Assembly: GCF_030693625.1 (NCBI RefSeq)
Contig: NZ_JAUYAF010000066.1
Location: forward strand, 1-64,000
Direction: 5' to 3'
From: Phenylobacterium sp.
Lineage (GTDB): Bacteria > Pseudomonadota > Alphaproteobacteria > Caulobacterales > Caulobacteraceae
DNA: 64,000 bases
Both the position numbers and the translations under genes were made by a program. The notes under the pieces were generated by a model. That model searched no databases. It was not told where the DNA came from and was given only the letters and a program-made list of their open reading frames with translations. Below are positions 7,703-16,932 of the stretch, one piece after another. How positions within the stretch are numbered: position 1 is the stretch's first letter; each line of letters begins with the position of its first letter.

Positions 7703-8968
7703 TCAGGCGGCGGCGCGGGCGAGTTCGAAGCCGAGGGTGGCGTACAGCTGCACGTCTCGGATGCTAGCCCCGCTCAGCCGGGCGTCGGTGAGGTCGCAAC
7801 CGCGCAGGTCCGCGCCGTCCAGCACCGCACCGGTCATGTCAGCCCCCTGGGCCAGGGCGTAGCGAACATTGGTCCGCTCGAAACTGGCGGCGGTCTGGCG
7901 GGTGGCGCTGAGCGGCAGGGGCGCGAAGATGGCGCCGCGCAGGTCGGCCTTGGTGAGGTTGGCGCCGGTCAGCCGCGCGCCGCGGGCGTCGGCGTCCCGC
8001 ATGCAGACCCCTCGCAGGTCCGCGCCGTCCAACTGCGCGCCCTGCAGATGAGAGCCGGTGAGATCAAGACCGACCATGATCGCGCCCTTGGCGCTCATGG
8101 CGCTGAGCCGTAGCCCGCGCAGGCGATCGGCCAAGGGGCGCAGGTCTTCATTGTCGAAGGTGGCGGGCTTCCCCTCGCGGCCGCCGGTCTGGCACCAGAG
8201 GTGATTGCTTTGGGCGCGGGCGAACAGCTCCTCCGCCCGCTCGATGGCGGCCGCGGTGGGGGCGCGGATGGCGCCGGACATGTTGGCGCCGTAGGTGCGG
8301 GCCTGGGCCACATCGACCCCGGTGATCGTTGCGAAAGAAAGGTTGGCGCCCTCAAAATTGGTGTTGGCCACGTCGGCGCCGTCCAGCATGGCGCCCGACA
8401 GATTGGCGTCCTTCAGGTTCGCGCCGGACATCTTGGCGCCCTTCAGGGAGCAGTCGGTGAAGTCCGAGGCGAAAGCCGAGGCGTCGTTGAGCTGCGAGCC
8501 GTCCAGGGTCGCGCCGGCGAAGATGGCGTTGTCCAGCTGGCCCTCGCGGGTCTGGTGCACCACAGAGGCCAGGCCCTTGGAAGGATGCGGAAGGGCCACC
8601 TGGCCAACCCGGAAATCGGCCTGGGTCAGGTCGGCCTGGGAGAGATTGGCGCCGCGCAGGCAGGTGCCGCGCAGGTCAGCGCGGACCAGGCGGGCGCGGC
8701 GCAGATCGGCCTTGCGCAGATCACAGCCGAACAGGATGGCGCGTTCCAGGTTGATCCCGGCCATCTTGGCGCCGTCGAAGATCGAAGCCGAGACGTCGGC
8801 GTCCGCCAGGTTACGACCCGCCAGGTCAGCGCCGGAGAGATCGACGAACTTCAGGATCGCACGCTTGCCGCCGGGCCGCCGGGCGATGAATTTCTCATGG
8901 CCGGAGACGATCAGCTCGATCTCGCCAGCGGACAGCTTTCTTCGCCCGGACAATGTGATGTTGGTCAT
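7703..8968 (-). CDS. pentapeptide-repeat protein (first of a tandem pair)
   Basis: 421 residues made almost wholly of A(D/N)Lxx pentapeptide repeats (LSGADLAGRNLADAD, LRKADLRRARLVRADLRG and so on), which fold into a right-handed square helix. The repeats form two blocks. Between them, near residues 245-275, is a non-repeat segment with HLWCQTGGREG and FDNEDLRPL that is also conserved in the next gene. The N-terminus is a short non-repeat helix region with no signal peptide, so the protein is cytoplasmic. Some pentapeptide proteins mimic DNA and bind gyrase, others scaffold complexes; nothing here decides which. Confidence 0.85.
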   Translation of the reverse strand: MTNITLSGRRKLSAGEIELIVSGHEKFIARRPGGKRAILKFVDLSGADLAGRNLADADVSASIFDGAKMAGINLERAILFGCDLRKADLRRARLVRADLRGTCLRGANLSQADLTQADFRVGQVALPHPSKGLASVVHQTREGQLDNAIFAGATLDGSQLNDASAFASDFTDCSLKGAKMSGANLKDANLSGAMLDGADVANTNFEGANLSFATITGVDVAQARTYGANMSGAIRAPTAAAIERAEELFARAQSNHLWCQTGGREGKPATFDNEDLRPLADRLRGLRLSAMSAKGAIMVGLDLTGSHLQGAQLDGADLRGVCMRDADARGARLTGANLTKADLRGAIFAPLPLSATRQTAASFERTNVRYALAQGADMTGAVLDGADLRGCDLTDARLSGASIRDVQLYATLGFELARAAA

Positions 8969-9052
8969 GCGGACAGGCTCTGGCGAACGGCGATCTGTGG
9001 GAATTTCTTAGACCCCAGATGCAACCGAACCCTTAAGCTTGACGCAACGTGA

Positions 9053-10312
9053 TCATATTGTCTCGCCCAGGCCCCGGGCGCCCCACTTCTGGGCGCCGGT
9101 GAGACTGGCCTGCCGCAACTGGGCGTTGGTGAAGTTGGCCCGGCTCAGATCGGCGTCGATCAGCAGGACGTGGCGCAGGTCGGCGCGCGCCAGGTCGGCG
9201 TTTTTCAGGCTCGCGCCGGTGAGATTGCAGGGCAGGATGCGGTCGCCCCCGAGCAGCAGGGGCCCCATCTGGGCGTCGCGCAGATCGGCGCTGGCCAGCT
9301 TGGCGCCCATCATGCGCGCGCCCCTGAGGTCGGCGCGGCGCAGGTTGCAGGCCCGCAGGTCGGCGCCCTCGAGGTTCGCGCCCTGAAGCTGCACGCCCTC
9401 CATGTCGAGGCCGTAGAACACTGCGCCCTTGGCCGAGAGCGCCGTCAGGTTGAAGCCGCGGACCGTCTCCAGGGCCCGCAGGTCGGCGTTGTCGAACACG
9501 CTCGGCGACCCTTCCGCCCCGCCGGTCTCGCACCAGCGGGCGTGGTCGCGGATCATGGTCTTATAGGGCAGGTCGGAGACCGCCTTGCCCGAGGGCTGGT
9601 CGGTAAGCGCGCCGCGCATGTCGGCCTGGCTGATGTTCCAGGAGTAGGTCTTGGCGCCCACCAGGATGCAGTCGCGCAGGTCCGCGCCCGCCAGGTCCGC
9701 GCCGGAAAGGTCGGCGCCGGCCATGTTGGCGCCGGTCAGGGTGCATTGCTTGAGGTTGGCCCGGACCAGCTTGGCGTCCTTGAGCACCGCGTCGGTGAAG
9801 TCGGCCCGGACGGCCATGACGCCCGACAGGCGCGACCGCTCCAGGTTGGCGCCGGCCAGGATAGCGCCCTGCATCTCGCCCGCCCGGTTCTGGTGCTCCA
9901 TGACCTTCAGGCCCTGGACGCGGTCCACCGAGGCGATGGAGCCTTCGCGCAGGTCGCATTCAAAGAGGTCGGCGCCGGTCAGGTTGGCGTTCCGCAGGCA
10001 GGCGCCGCGCAGGTCGGCCCGGCGCATGGAGGCGTCGGTGAGATTGGCGTTCTGCAGGTCTGCGCCGAACAGGTTGGCGTGGTCCAGGCGGGTGCCCTGC
10101 AGCTGGCAGTCGGAAAGTATGGCGCCGGTGAAATCGCCGTCACACAGATTGCGCCCGCGCAGGTCCAGGCCGGTGAGATTCTTCCAGGCGAACACCGCCC
10201 GGGCGCCGCCGGGTTTGGAGGTCCAGAGCCGGTCATGCTTGGCGCAGATGGCGTCGACTTCAGCCTGGGTGAGGGGCTGGAGATCCTGGATGGTTGCGGT
10301 TTGAAGCGACAT
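9053..10312 (-). CDS. pentapeptide-repeat protein (second of a tandem pair)
   Basis: 419 residues from the ATG at 10312; a longer frame to 10396 has no ribosome site and unlikely composition. It has the same architecture as its neighbour: an N-terminal helix region (EVDAICAKHDRLW, PGGARAVFAWKNL), a first pentapeptide block, a central insert ARWCETGGAEGSPSVFDNADLRAL, and a second repeat block ending near residue 410. The shared insert shows an ancient duplication rather than chance similarity of repeats. Gene order and the 84-base gap suggest they are expressed together, with this gene first. Confidence 0.85.
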   Translation of the reverse strand: MSLQTATIQDLQPLTQAEVDAICAKHDRLWTSKPGGARAVFAWKNLTGLDLRGRNLCDGDFTGAILSDCQLQGTRLDHANLFGADLQNANLTDASMRRADLRGACLRNANLTGADLFECDLREGSIASVDRVQGLKVMEHQNRAGEMQGAILAGANLERSRLSGVMAVRADFTDAVLKDAKLVRANLKQCTLTGANMAGADLSGADLAGADLRDCILVGAKTYSWNISQADMRGALTDQPSGKAVSDLPYKTMIRDHARWCETGGAEGSPSVFDNADLRALETVRGFNLTALSAKGAVFYGLDMEGVQLQGANLEGADLRACNLRRADLRGARMMGAKLASADLRDAQMGPLLLGGDRILPCNLTGASLKNADLARADLRHVLLIDADLSRANFTNAQLRQASLTGAQKWGARGLGETI

Positions 10313-10408
10313 GGGAGGCTGGGGGACCCTGAACTTACTGTCCCCAGAATAGGTTCTCGCAATTAACACGCTGTTTCCGCCACTTAGCGAAAACACGATG
10401 AAGAATCA

Positions 10409-10843
10409 CTAAGTCCCGGGCGGCTGGTAGTCCGCGTACAGGCTCCCAGCCTCGGTCTCCAGCAAACCAAGCTCCACCTTGAGGCCGGCGGTGCGCAACC
10501 TTTCCGTGCCCCGCCCCGACGCATAGGTTGAGGCGTCGGTGCAGGCGATGACGACGCGCGCGATCCCGGACGCCACCAGCCGTTCCGAGCAGGAGGCCGT
10601 TCCGGTGGACCTCTGGCCGCAGGGCTCCAGGGTGAGGTAGGCCACGGCGCCACGGGCGGCTTCCCCGGCCTGATCCAGGGCCTGTTCCTCGGCATGGGGG
10701 CGGCCGCCAGCCTGGGTGACACCCTGCCCCACCACCGCGCCTCCGGCCACGATCACGCACCCCACGGAGGGGTTAAGGCCGGTCTTCCCCAGCTGGGTGC
10801 GGGCCAACGCGATGGCGGCGCGCATGTGGTCGTCGTCGGTCAT
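10409..10843 (-). CDS. stand-alone RibD-type deaminase domain protein
   Basis: 144-residue cytidine-deaminase-fold protein resembling the N-terminal half of RibD (diaminohydroxyphosphoribosylaminopyrimidine deaminase). The zinc-site motifs are His50-Ala-Glu52 (PHAEEQAL) and Cys75 with Cys85 (LTLEPC...ASC). GLNPSVGCVIV near the N-terminus and VVIACTDA are family blocks. The reductase half of RibD is missing, so it either works with a separate reductase or deaminates another compound. The ATG at 10843 was chosen because a longer frame runs into the divergent ABC gene. Confidence 0.8.
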   Translation of the reverse strand: MTDDDHMRAAIALARTQLGKTGLNPSVGCVIVAGGAVVGQGVTQAGGRPHAEEQALDQAGEAARGAVAYLTLEPCGQRSTGTASCSERLVASGIARVVIACTDASTYASGRGTERLRTAGLKVELGLLETEAGSLYADYQPPGT

Positions 10844-10940
10844 GCCGGGTTTGTGAGGCGCCCGGGGCGTTCCCCGCAAGCCCGCGCGGTTGAGCCGGCT
10901 TCGCCCCTCGCCCATAGTCGGGCCTGGACGGGAGGGCTTC

Positions 10941-11687
10941 GTGACCGACGCACTGGTGATCAGGGGCCTCAACAAGACCTTCCGGACGCCCGCCGTGGAC
11001 AACCTGGACCTCACGGTCCGCTCCGGCGAACTCTACGCCTTGCTGGGCCCCAACGGCGCGGGCAAGACCACCACCCTGCGCATGGTGGCGGGCCTGCTGA
11101 AGCCCGACACCGGATCGATCAGCGTGTTCGGCGTCGATGCGCTGGCCGACCCCATGGCCGCCAAGCAGCTCATCGCCTGGGCGCCGGACGAGCCCATGCT
11201 CTACGACCGCCTGACCCCTCTGGAGTATCTGGAGTTCGTGGCCGGACTTTGGGGCGTCGAGGCGGCGACCGCCAGGAACCGCTCCGAGGAGCTGCTGCGG
11301 ATGCTCGGCCTCTGGGACGAGCGCGGCCGCCGATGCGAGGGGTTCTCGCGCGGCATGAAGCAGAAAACCGCCCTCGCCGGTGCCCTGATCCACGATCCGA
11401 AACTGCTGATCCTCGACGAACCGCTCACCGGCCTGGACGCCGGCGCCGCGCGCCAGGTGAAGGACCTGCTGACCGCCCGCACCCGGGCCGGGGCGACGGT
11501 GATCCTCACCACCCATATCCTTGAGGTGGCCGAGCGGATGGCCGACCGCATCGGCATCATCCAGCACGGCAGGCTGCTCATCGAGGGCCGTCTGGAGGAA
11601 TTGCGGGCCCAGGCCGGGGATGGCGACGCCAGCCTGGAGGACCTGTTCCTCGACCTCACTGGCCAGACCGAGGCCGCGCCCGCGTGA
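10941..11687 (+). CDS. ABC transporter ATP-binding protein
   Basis: 248 residues from a GTG start at 10941, with GGAGGG at 10931-10936 as its ribosome site. The motifs are complete: Walker A GPNGAGKTT, signature FSRGMKQK, Walker B LLILDEPLTGLD and the switch His in LTTHIL. It is of the ABC-2 exporter (CcmA-like) class and pairs with the permease gene that starts four bases before its stop codon. The cargo is unknown. The ~97-base divergent gap to the deaminase gene presumably holds the promoter. Confidence 0.9.
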   Translation: MTDALVIRGLNKTFRTPAVDNLDLTVRSGELYALLGPNGAGKTTTLRMVAGLLKPDTGSISVFGVDALADPMAAKQLIAWAPDEPMLYDRLTPLEYLEFVAGLWGVEAATARNRSEELLRMLGLWDERGRRCEGFSRGMKQKTALAGALIHDPKLLILDEPLTGLDAGAARQVKDLLTARTRAGATVILTTHILEVAERMADRIGIIQHGRLLIEGRLEELRAQAGDGDASLEDLFLDLTGQTEAAPA

Positions 11688-13225
11688 TCGCCAGGCCGGG
11701 CTCGACCCTGTGGCTGCTGGCCCACGAGATGCGGCTGGGCTGGCGCACCTTGCTGGCGCGGCGCGGCGAGAACCGCCGCGGCGGCTGGATCGCGCTGGCT
11801 ACCGTCGGTCTGGTCACCCTGGCCGGCGGCGTGCCGATCGGCCTGATGCTGCGCCGGGTGGAGATCACCGTGACCCCGACGGGCATCCTGCTGGCCGACG
11901 CCATCCTGGCGGTGATCTTCAGCCTGATGCTGTCCCAGACCCTGGCCGCCGCCGCCGATGTCCTCTACGACCGGGGCGACCTGGACCTGCTGTTCTCCTC
12001 GCCCATCGATCCGCGCAAGGTGCTGACCGTGCGGTTCGCGGCCATCGCCCTGAACCTGTTCCTGGTGTTCTCGGCCTTCCTTGGCCCCTTCCTGATCCCC
12101 ATCGCCCTGATCGGCCACCCGCCTTGGCTGTCGGCCTTCCTGGTGCTGGCGAGCGTGGCCATCGCGGCCACGGCCTGCGGCTTGGTGGTGGCCATGGGCA
12201 TGTTCGCCGCCATCGGTCCGCGACGAACCCGCACCATCGCCCAGGTGACCTCGGCCCTGATCGGGGCGGGGTTTTTCCTGGTCACCCAGGCGCGAAACAT
12301 CTTCGGCGCCCCGGTGGGTTCGGTCTGGAGCGACCTGGTCGCAGCGGCCACGGCGCCGGGCGTCGTCATGCCCCCGGTGGCGGCCCTGCCCCTGCGCGCC
12401 CTGCTGGGCGACCCGGGCGCGGTGGCGATCCTGCTGGTGACCGCCCTGGCGATGTTCGCCGGCGTGAACCTCTGGCTGGGGGGCCGGTTCGCCGCCGACT
12501 CCGCCGCCGCCGCCGGGGCCGAGGCCAGCGCGGTCAAGGCGCGCACCCGGCCCGTGGCCTTCACCGGCGGGGCCTTCGCCGCCACGGTGCGCAAGGAGCT
12601 GCGGCTGATGAGCCGCGATGCGGCCCTGATGTCCCAGGTGATGCTGCGGGTGCTCTACCTGCTGCCCCTGGCCTTCGTCCTGGTGCGCAACGCCGGAAGC
12701 CAATCCCTGCTGGCCCTGCCGGGCGGGGCCGCAGCCCTGGCCTTCGTGGCCGGCCAGGTGGCCGCCAGCCTGGCCTGGATCACCGTCTCGGCGGAGGACG
12801 CCCCCGACCTGATCGCGGGCGCGCCCACCCCTATCGCCATCGCGCGCCGGGCTAAGCTGGCGGCGGCCTTCATCCCGGTCGCCGCCCTGCTGGCCCCCAT
12901 CCTGGTCACCCTGATCGTGCTGGAGCCACGGGTCGGCCTTGCGGCGACCGCCGGCTGCGCGGCGGCGACGGTGGCTAACGGCCTCATCAACATCTGGTAT
13001 CAGCGCCCGGCCAAGCGCTCGGAGTTCCGCCGCCGCCGGGGGTCGAGCTGGATCTCCACCCTGGCCGAGGTCGCGGTGGGGGTGTGCATCGCCGCGGCCA
13101 CCGGCCTTGCCGCCGCGGGCCTGGCCTGGGCGCTCATTCCGGCCTTGCTGGCGGGTCTGCTGTTGCTGGCCGTCCGCCGCACGGACGCCCAGATCGCCCA
13201 GGCCCTGCGGGTCGCCGCACGCTAG
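11684..13225 (+). CDS. ABC-2 type transporter permease
   Basis: 513-residue integral membrane protein with many hydrophobic segments: TVGLVTLAGGVPIGLML near residue 40, a cluster at about 120-175 and several at the C-terminus ending [15 protein letters not shown]. It overlaps the ATPase gene by four bases (GTGA), so translation is coupled. Conserved charged stretches between helices (DLDLLFSSPIDPRKVL and VRKELRLMSRD) are typical of large ABC-2 exporters, the latter being the repeated cytoplasmic coupling element. No periplasmic binding protein is nearby, consistent with export rather than uptake. Confidence 0.82.
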   Translation: MIARPGSTLWLLAHEMRLGWRTLLARRGENRRGGWIALATVGLVTLAGGVPIGLMLRRVEITVTPTGILLADAILAVIFSLMLSQTLAAAADVLYDRGDLDLLFSSPIDPRKVLTVRFAAIALNLFLVFSAFLGPFLIPIALIGHPPWLSAFLVLASVAIAATACGLVVAMGMFAAIGPRRTRTIAQVTSALIGAGFFLVTQARNIFGAPVGSVWSDLVAAATAPGVVMPPVAALPLRALLGDPGAVAILLVTALAMFAGVNLWLGGRFAADSAAAAGAEASAVKARTRPVAFTGGAFAATVRKELRLMSRDAALMSQVMLRVLYLLPLAFVLVRNAGSQSLLALPGGAAALAFVAGQVAASLAWITVSAEDAPDLIAGAPTPIAIARRAKLAAAFIPVAALLAPILVTLIVLEPRVGLAATAGCAAATVANGLINIWYQRPAKRSEFRRRRGSSWISTLAEVAVGVCIAAATGLAAAGLAWALIPALLAGLLLLAVRRTDAQIAQALRVAAR

Positions 13226-13228
13226 CTT

Positions 13229-13945
13229 TTAAGCGCCGTAGGTCGGCAGTTTGGTGGCGCGGGCCTCGTCCAGATACCGCGCGGAAACAGGCTTCAGGGC
13301 GGCGTCCAGCTCGATCAGCAGCGGGTTGCCGGTAGGGATCTCCACATCGATGATGGCGGTGTCGCTGAGGCCGTAGAGCAGCTTGACGATGGCGCGCAGG
13401 GAATTGCCGTGGGCCGCCACCAGGAGGGTCTCGCCGGCCGCCAGCTTCGGCGCGATCTCGGCGGCCCAGTAGGGGGCGACGCGGTCCAGGGTGGTCTTCA
13501 GGCTCTCTGTGTCGGGCAGGGTCGCGCCGGCATAACGGCGGTCGCCTGCGAAATCGAACTCCCCGCCGGGCGCCAGCGGCGGCGGCGGCACGTCATAGGA
13601 ACGCCGCCACACCTTGACCTGATCGTCCCCGTGCTTCTTGGCGGTCTCGGCCTTGTTCAGGCCGGTCAGTCCGCCGTAGTGGCGCTCGTTCAGCCGCCAG
13701 TCCTTGGTTTCCGGAACATAGACCTGGCCCGCCGCCGTCAGGGCCAGCCAGCAGGTACGGATGGCGCGTGTCAGGACCGAGGTGAAGGCGCGGTCGATCT
13801 GGATGCCGGCGGCCTTGATCAATTCCCCGCCCTTGGTCGCCTGGGCTTCGCCCTCGGGCGTCAGGTCCACGTCCACCCAGCCGGTGAAACGGTCTTCCAG
13901 GTTCCAGCGGCTCTGGCCATGGCGCAGCAGGATCAGGGTGGGCAC
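13229..13945 (-). CDS. gpmA: 2,3-bisphosphoglycerate-dependent phosphoglycerate mutase
   Basis: 238 residues. It interconverts 3- and 2-phosphoglycerate in glycolysis through a phosphohistidine. The catalytic motif LILLRHGQSRWN is right at the N-terminus. RAIRTCW and the DWRLNERHYGGLTGLNK block follow, and the second histidine lies in VAAHGNSLRA. The GTG at 13945 with GGAGG eight bases before it is preferred over a longer frame reaching 14005, because RHG normally begins near residue 8. It is convergent with the ABC permease and read away from the sugar-phosphate genes that follow. Confidence 0.92.
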   Translation of the reverse strand: MPTLILLRHGQSRWNLEDRFTGWVDVDLTPEGEAQATKGGELIKAAGIQIDRAFTSVLTRAIRTCWLALTAAGQVYVPETKDWRLNERHYGGLTGLNKAETAKKHGDDQVKVWRRSYDVPPPPLAPGGEFDFAGDRRYAGATLPDTESLKTTLDRVAPYWAAEIAPKLAAGETLLVAAHGNSLRAIVKLLYGLSDTAIIDVEIPTGNPLLIELDAALKPVSARYLDEARATKLPTYGA

Positions 13946-14051
13946 TGGGAAACCTCCATTCGCGAGCGAGGCCTGCGGGCTAGGGTGCGCAGCCGGTGAG
14001 GTCAAGGGTTCGCTGGCCCGAGGCGATTGGAGCCGCTATATCGGCTTGACC

Positions 14052-14297
14052 ATGCGTGACCGCCTGTTCTTCCCCGCCATCGCCCTGGCCGCCCTTGTGA
14101 TGGTGGCCCTGGCCCTTGTCTGGCCCCAGGGCCTTGGCGACCGCTCGCCGGGCGTCTTCGGGCGCACGCCCACCCAGCGGACACCGGCGGTGCAGGCGGC
14201 GATGCAGCGGGAGACCGAAGCGGCCAACAGGCGCGTCAATCAGGCCCGGCAGGCGGTCTCCGACCTGCAGAGCCAAGCCATATCCCCGACCCAATGA
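14052..14297 (+). CDS. small single-pass membrane protein of unknown function
   Basis: 81 residues from the ATG at 14052. One N-terminal hydrophobic helix (FFPAIALAALVMVALALVW) is followed by a charged, probably coiled C-terminal part (AMQRETEAANRRVNQARQ). Its last bases overlap the start of kdsD (ATGA), so it is translationally coupled to that gene and probably co-regulated with KDO synthesis. I do not recognise the family. Confidence 0.7.
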   Translation: MRDRLFFPAIALAALVMVALALVWPQGLGDRSPGVFGRTPTQRTPAVQAAMQRETEAANRRVNQARQAVSDLQSQAISPTQ

Positions 14298-15256
14298 CCG
14301 AATTCGACGCCGTGGCCGTGGGCCGGCGAGTGCTGGCCGCCGAGGCTGACGCCCTGACCCATCAGGCTGACGGCCTGGGCGCGGCCTTCGCCAAGGCCGT
14401 GGACATACTCTACGCCGCCAAGGGCAAGATCGTCTGTTCCGGCATCGGGAAATCCGGCCACGTGGCGCGCAAGATCGCCGCCACCTTCGCCTCCACCGGC
14501 GCGCCGGCCTTTTTCGTTCACGCCAATGAGGCCAGTCACGGCGACCTGGGCATGATCGCCGAGGGCGACGTGGTGCTCTGCCTGTCGAAGTCGGGCGAGG
14601 TGAAGGAACTGGCTGATGTCCTGGCCTATTCGCGCCGCTTCCATATCCCCCTGATCGCGCTAACCGCCGACCCCCAGAGCGCGCTGGGCAAGGCGGCCGA
14701 TGTAGTCCTGCAGCTGGCCGACGCCGCCGAGGCCACCGCCGAGGTCAAGGCGCCCACCACGTCAACCACCCTGCAGATCGCGCTCGGCGACGCCCTGGCC
14801 GTCGCGCTTCTTGAACGGCGAGGCTTCACCGCTCGTGACTTCAAGACCTTCCACCCCGGCGGCAAGCTGGGGGCCATGCTGCAGACCGTCGGCGACCTGA
14901 TGCACGGCGCAGCCGAACTGCCATTGGTCTCCCTCGACACCCCCATGGCCCAGACCCTGCTGGTGATGACGGAGAAGGCCTTCGGCATCGTCGGCGTCAC
15001 CGGTCCGGACGGCGCGCTCCGCGGCGTGATCACCGACGGCGACCTTCGCCGCCACATCGACGGCCTGATGGGCCACACCGCCGGCGAGGTCATGACGCCT
15101 GGCCCCAAGAAGACCGCGCCCCCGGGCATGCTGGCCGGCGAGGCCCTGGCCCTGATGAGCGATCCCCTGCCGATGGTCACCGTGTTGTTCGTGGTCGAGG
15201 GCGAAAAACCGGTCGGGATCTTGCGGGTTCACGACCTGGTGCGCGCGGGCGTGTAG
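14294..15256 (+). CDS. kdsD: D-arabinose-5-phosphate isomerase, KpsF/GutQ family
   Basis: 320 residues. It converts ribulose-5-phosphate to arabinose-5-phosphate, the first committed step toward KDO of the lipopolysaccharide inner core. The SIS domain is at the N-terminus (GKIVCSGIGKSGHVARKIAATFAS, then SHGDLGMIAEGDVV and CLSKSGEVKEL). Two CBS domains follow (from about residue 205: LMHGAAELPLVSLDTPMAQ, then VMTPGPKKTAPPG). Full length for the family. It overlaps the upstream small membrane-protein gene by four bases. Confidence 0.92.
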   Translation: MTEFDAVAVGRRVLAAEADALTHQADGLGAAFAKAVDILYAAKGKIVCSGIGKSGHVARKIAATFASTGAPAFFVHANEASHGDLGMIAEGDVVLCLSKSGEVKELADVLAYSRRFHIPLIALTADPQSALGKAADVVLQLADAAEATAEVKAPTTSTTLQIALGDALAVALLERRGFTARDFKTFHPGGKLGAMLQTVGDLMHGAAELPLVSLDTPMAQTLLVMTEKAFGIVGVTGPDGALRGVITDGDLRRHIDGLMGHTAGEVMTPGPKKTAPPGMLAGEALALMSDPLPMVTVLFVVEGEKPVGILRVHDLVRAGV

Positions 15257-15353
15257 CAATCGTCACGAAACATAAGTCCAAGGCATGCGTTCGCATGGTC
15301 TTAAGGCCTCAAGACCCCTAAGAAGCCTGATCGAACACATCGATGGAGTCCTG

Positions 15354-16853
15354 ATGCATCCCGTTCCGCGCGCCGACCTCGTTCCCAACACCCTGGACTA
15401 CGAAATCTATCCACTCGTGAAGGCCACGGGTTTCAGGGAATACGACGCGCGTTGGCTGCTTGGGCCTGACATCAACCTGTTGGGCATCGAGGCCCTGGGC
15501 CTGGGTCTCGGGACCTATATCCAGGAACTGGGCCAGACAAAGATCGTCATCGGCCACGACTTCCGGTCCTATTCAATTTCCGTGAAGCAAGCCCTCACCG
15601 TCGGCCTGCTGGCCGCGGGCTGCGAGGTTCTGGACATCGGCCTGGCCCTGTCGCCCATCGCCTATTTCGCCCAGTTCGACCAGGACGCCCCCTGCGTGGC
15701 CATGGTCACCGCCAGCCACAATGAGAACGGCTGGACTGGGGTGAAGATGGGCGCCCAGCGGCCCCTGACCTTCGGCCCGGTCGAGATGGGCCGGCTGAAG
15801 GAAATCGTCCTGGGGGGCCTGAGCCAGATGCGCCCGGGCGGCTCCCTGACCCACGTCACTGGCGTGCCGGAACGCTACGTCGCCGACATCGTTCGCCGGG
15901 TGGCCGTGAAGCGGCCGCTGAAGGTGGTCTGCGCCTGCGGCAACGGGACCGCCGGCGCCTTCGCCCCCGACGCCCTGCGCCGCATGGGGGTCGAGGTCAT
16001 CGAGATGGACTGCGAGCTCGACTGGACCTTCCCGCGCTACAATCCCAATCCTGAAGACCACGAGATGCTGCAAGAGATGGCCAAGGCGGTGCGCCAGCAC
16101 GGCGCCGACCTGGCCCTGGGCTTCGACGGCGACGGCGACCGCTGCGGCGTGGTGGACGACACCGGCGAGGAGATCTTCGCCGACAAGATCGGCCTGATGC
16201 TGGCCCGCGACCTGTCGGTCCTGCACCAGAACGCCACCTTCGTGGTCGACGTGAAGTCCACGGGCCTCTACGCCACCGACCCGGTCCTGGCCGCCAACGG
16301 CGCCAAGACCGTCTATTGGAAGACCGGCCACTCCTACATCAAGCGCAAGACCGCCGAACTGGGCGCCCTGGCCGGCTTCGAGAAGAGCGGCCACTTCTTC
16401 TTCAATGATCCCCTGGGGCGCGGCTATGACTGCGGCCTGACCGCCGCCGCCGCCATCCTGGCGATGATGGACCGCAATCCGGGCAAGAAGCTCTCGCAGC
16501 TGAAGGACGCCCTGCCGATCGCCTACACCTCGCTGACCATGTCCCCCCACTGCGGCGACGAGGTGAAGTACGGGGTGGTGGACGACGTGGTGGCCGAGTA
16601 CGAGGCCCTGGCCAAGGCCGGGGGCACGATCCTGGGCCGGAAGATCGTCGAGGTGATCACCGTCAACGGCGTCCGCGTGGCGCTGGAGGACGGTTCATGG
16701 GTCCTGGTGCGGGCCTCCTCCAACAAGCCAGAGATCGTGGTGGTGGTGGAGAGCACCCAGTCGGACGCCGACATGCGCGCCCTGTTCCGCGAAGAGGTGA
16801 AGCCGCGCCTCGCCAAGCGGCCTGAGGTCGGCGCCTACAACCAGGAAGTCTGA
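15354..16853 (+). CDS. phosphomannomutase/phosphoglucomutase
   Basis: 499-residue member of the alpha-D-phosphohexomutase family, moving phosphate between C1 and C6 of mannose or glucose to supply GDP-mannose and UDP-glucose. The active-site serine is in TASHNENGWTGVKMG, the metal loop is GFDGDGDRCG, and the sugar-recognition loop GFEKSGHFFF is intact. The C-terminal phosphate loop is VRASSNKPEIVV. The ATG at 15354 has GGAG at 15344-15347, so the longer frame from 15285 was not used. It sits between kdsD and ugd, as expected for envelope-sugar supply. Confidence 0.9.
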   Translation: MHPVPRADLVPNTLDYEIYPLVKATGFREYDARWLLGPDINLLGIEALGLGLGTYIQELGQTKIVIGHDFRSYSISVKQALTVGLLAAGCEVLDIGLALSPIAYFAQFDQDAPCVAMVTASHNENGWTGVKMGAQRPLTFGPVEMGRLKEIVLGGLSQMRPGGSLTHVTGVPERYVADIVRRVAVKRPLKVVCACGNGTAGAFAPDALRRMGVEVIEMDCELDWTFPRYNPNPEDHEMLQEMAKAVRQHGADLALGFDGDGDRCGVVDDTGEEIFADKIGLMLARDLSVLHQNATFVVDVKSTGLYATDPVLAANGAKTVYWKTGHSYIKRKTAELGALAGFEKSGHFFFNDPLGRGYDCGLTAAAAILAMMDRNPGKKLSQLKDALPIAYTSLTMSPHCGDEVKYGVVDDVVAEYEALAKAGGTILGRKIVEVITVNGVRVALEDGSWVLVRASSNKPEIVVVVESTQSDADMRALFREEVKPRLAKRPEVGAYNQEV

Positions 16854-16932
16854 TCGCACGGCGCCACTTTTGCTGCGCTGCAAAAAGATGTACCGGCCTG
16901 ACGCAGGGCCAGCACGAACTCGGGGGTAGATG

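Noticed and set aside
11201..12703. 500-codon minus-strand frame opposite the ABC transporter
   Set aside because: Shadow of the ATPase and permease genes; Gln/His/Gly-rich text without motifs.
16868..16885. TTTTGC...GCAAAA inverted repeat before ugd
   Set aside because: Six-base arms with a six-base gap; could be chance, and there is no partner regulator or second copy.
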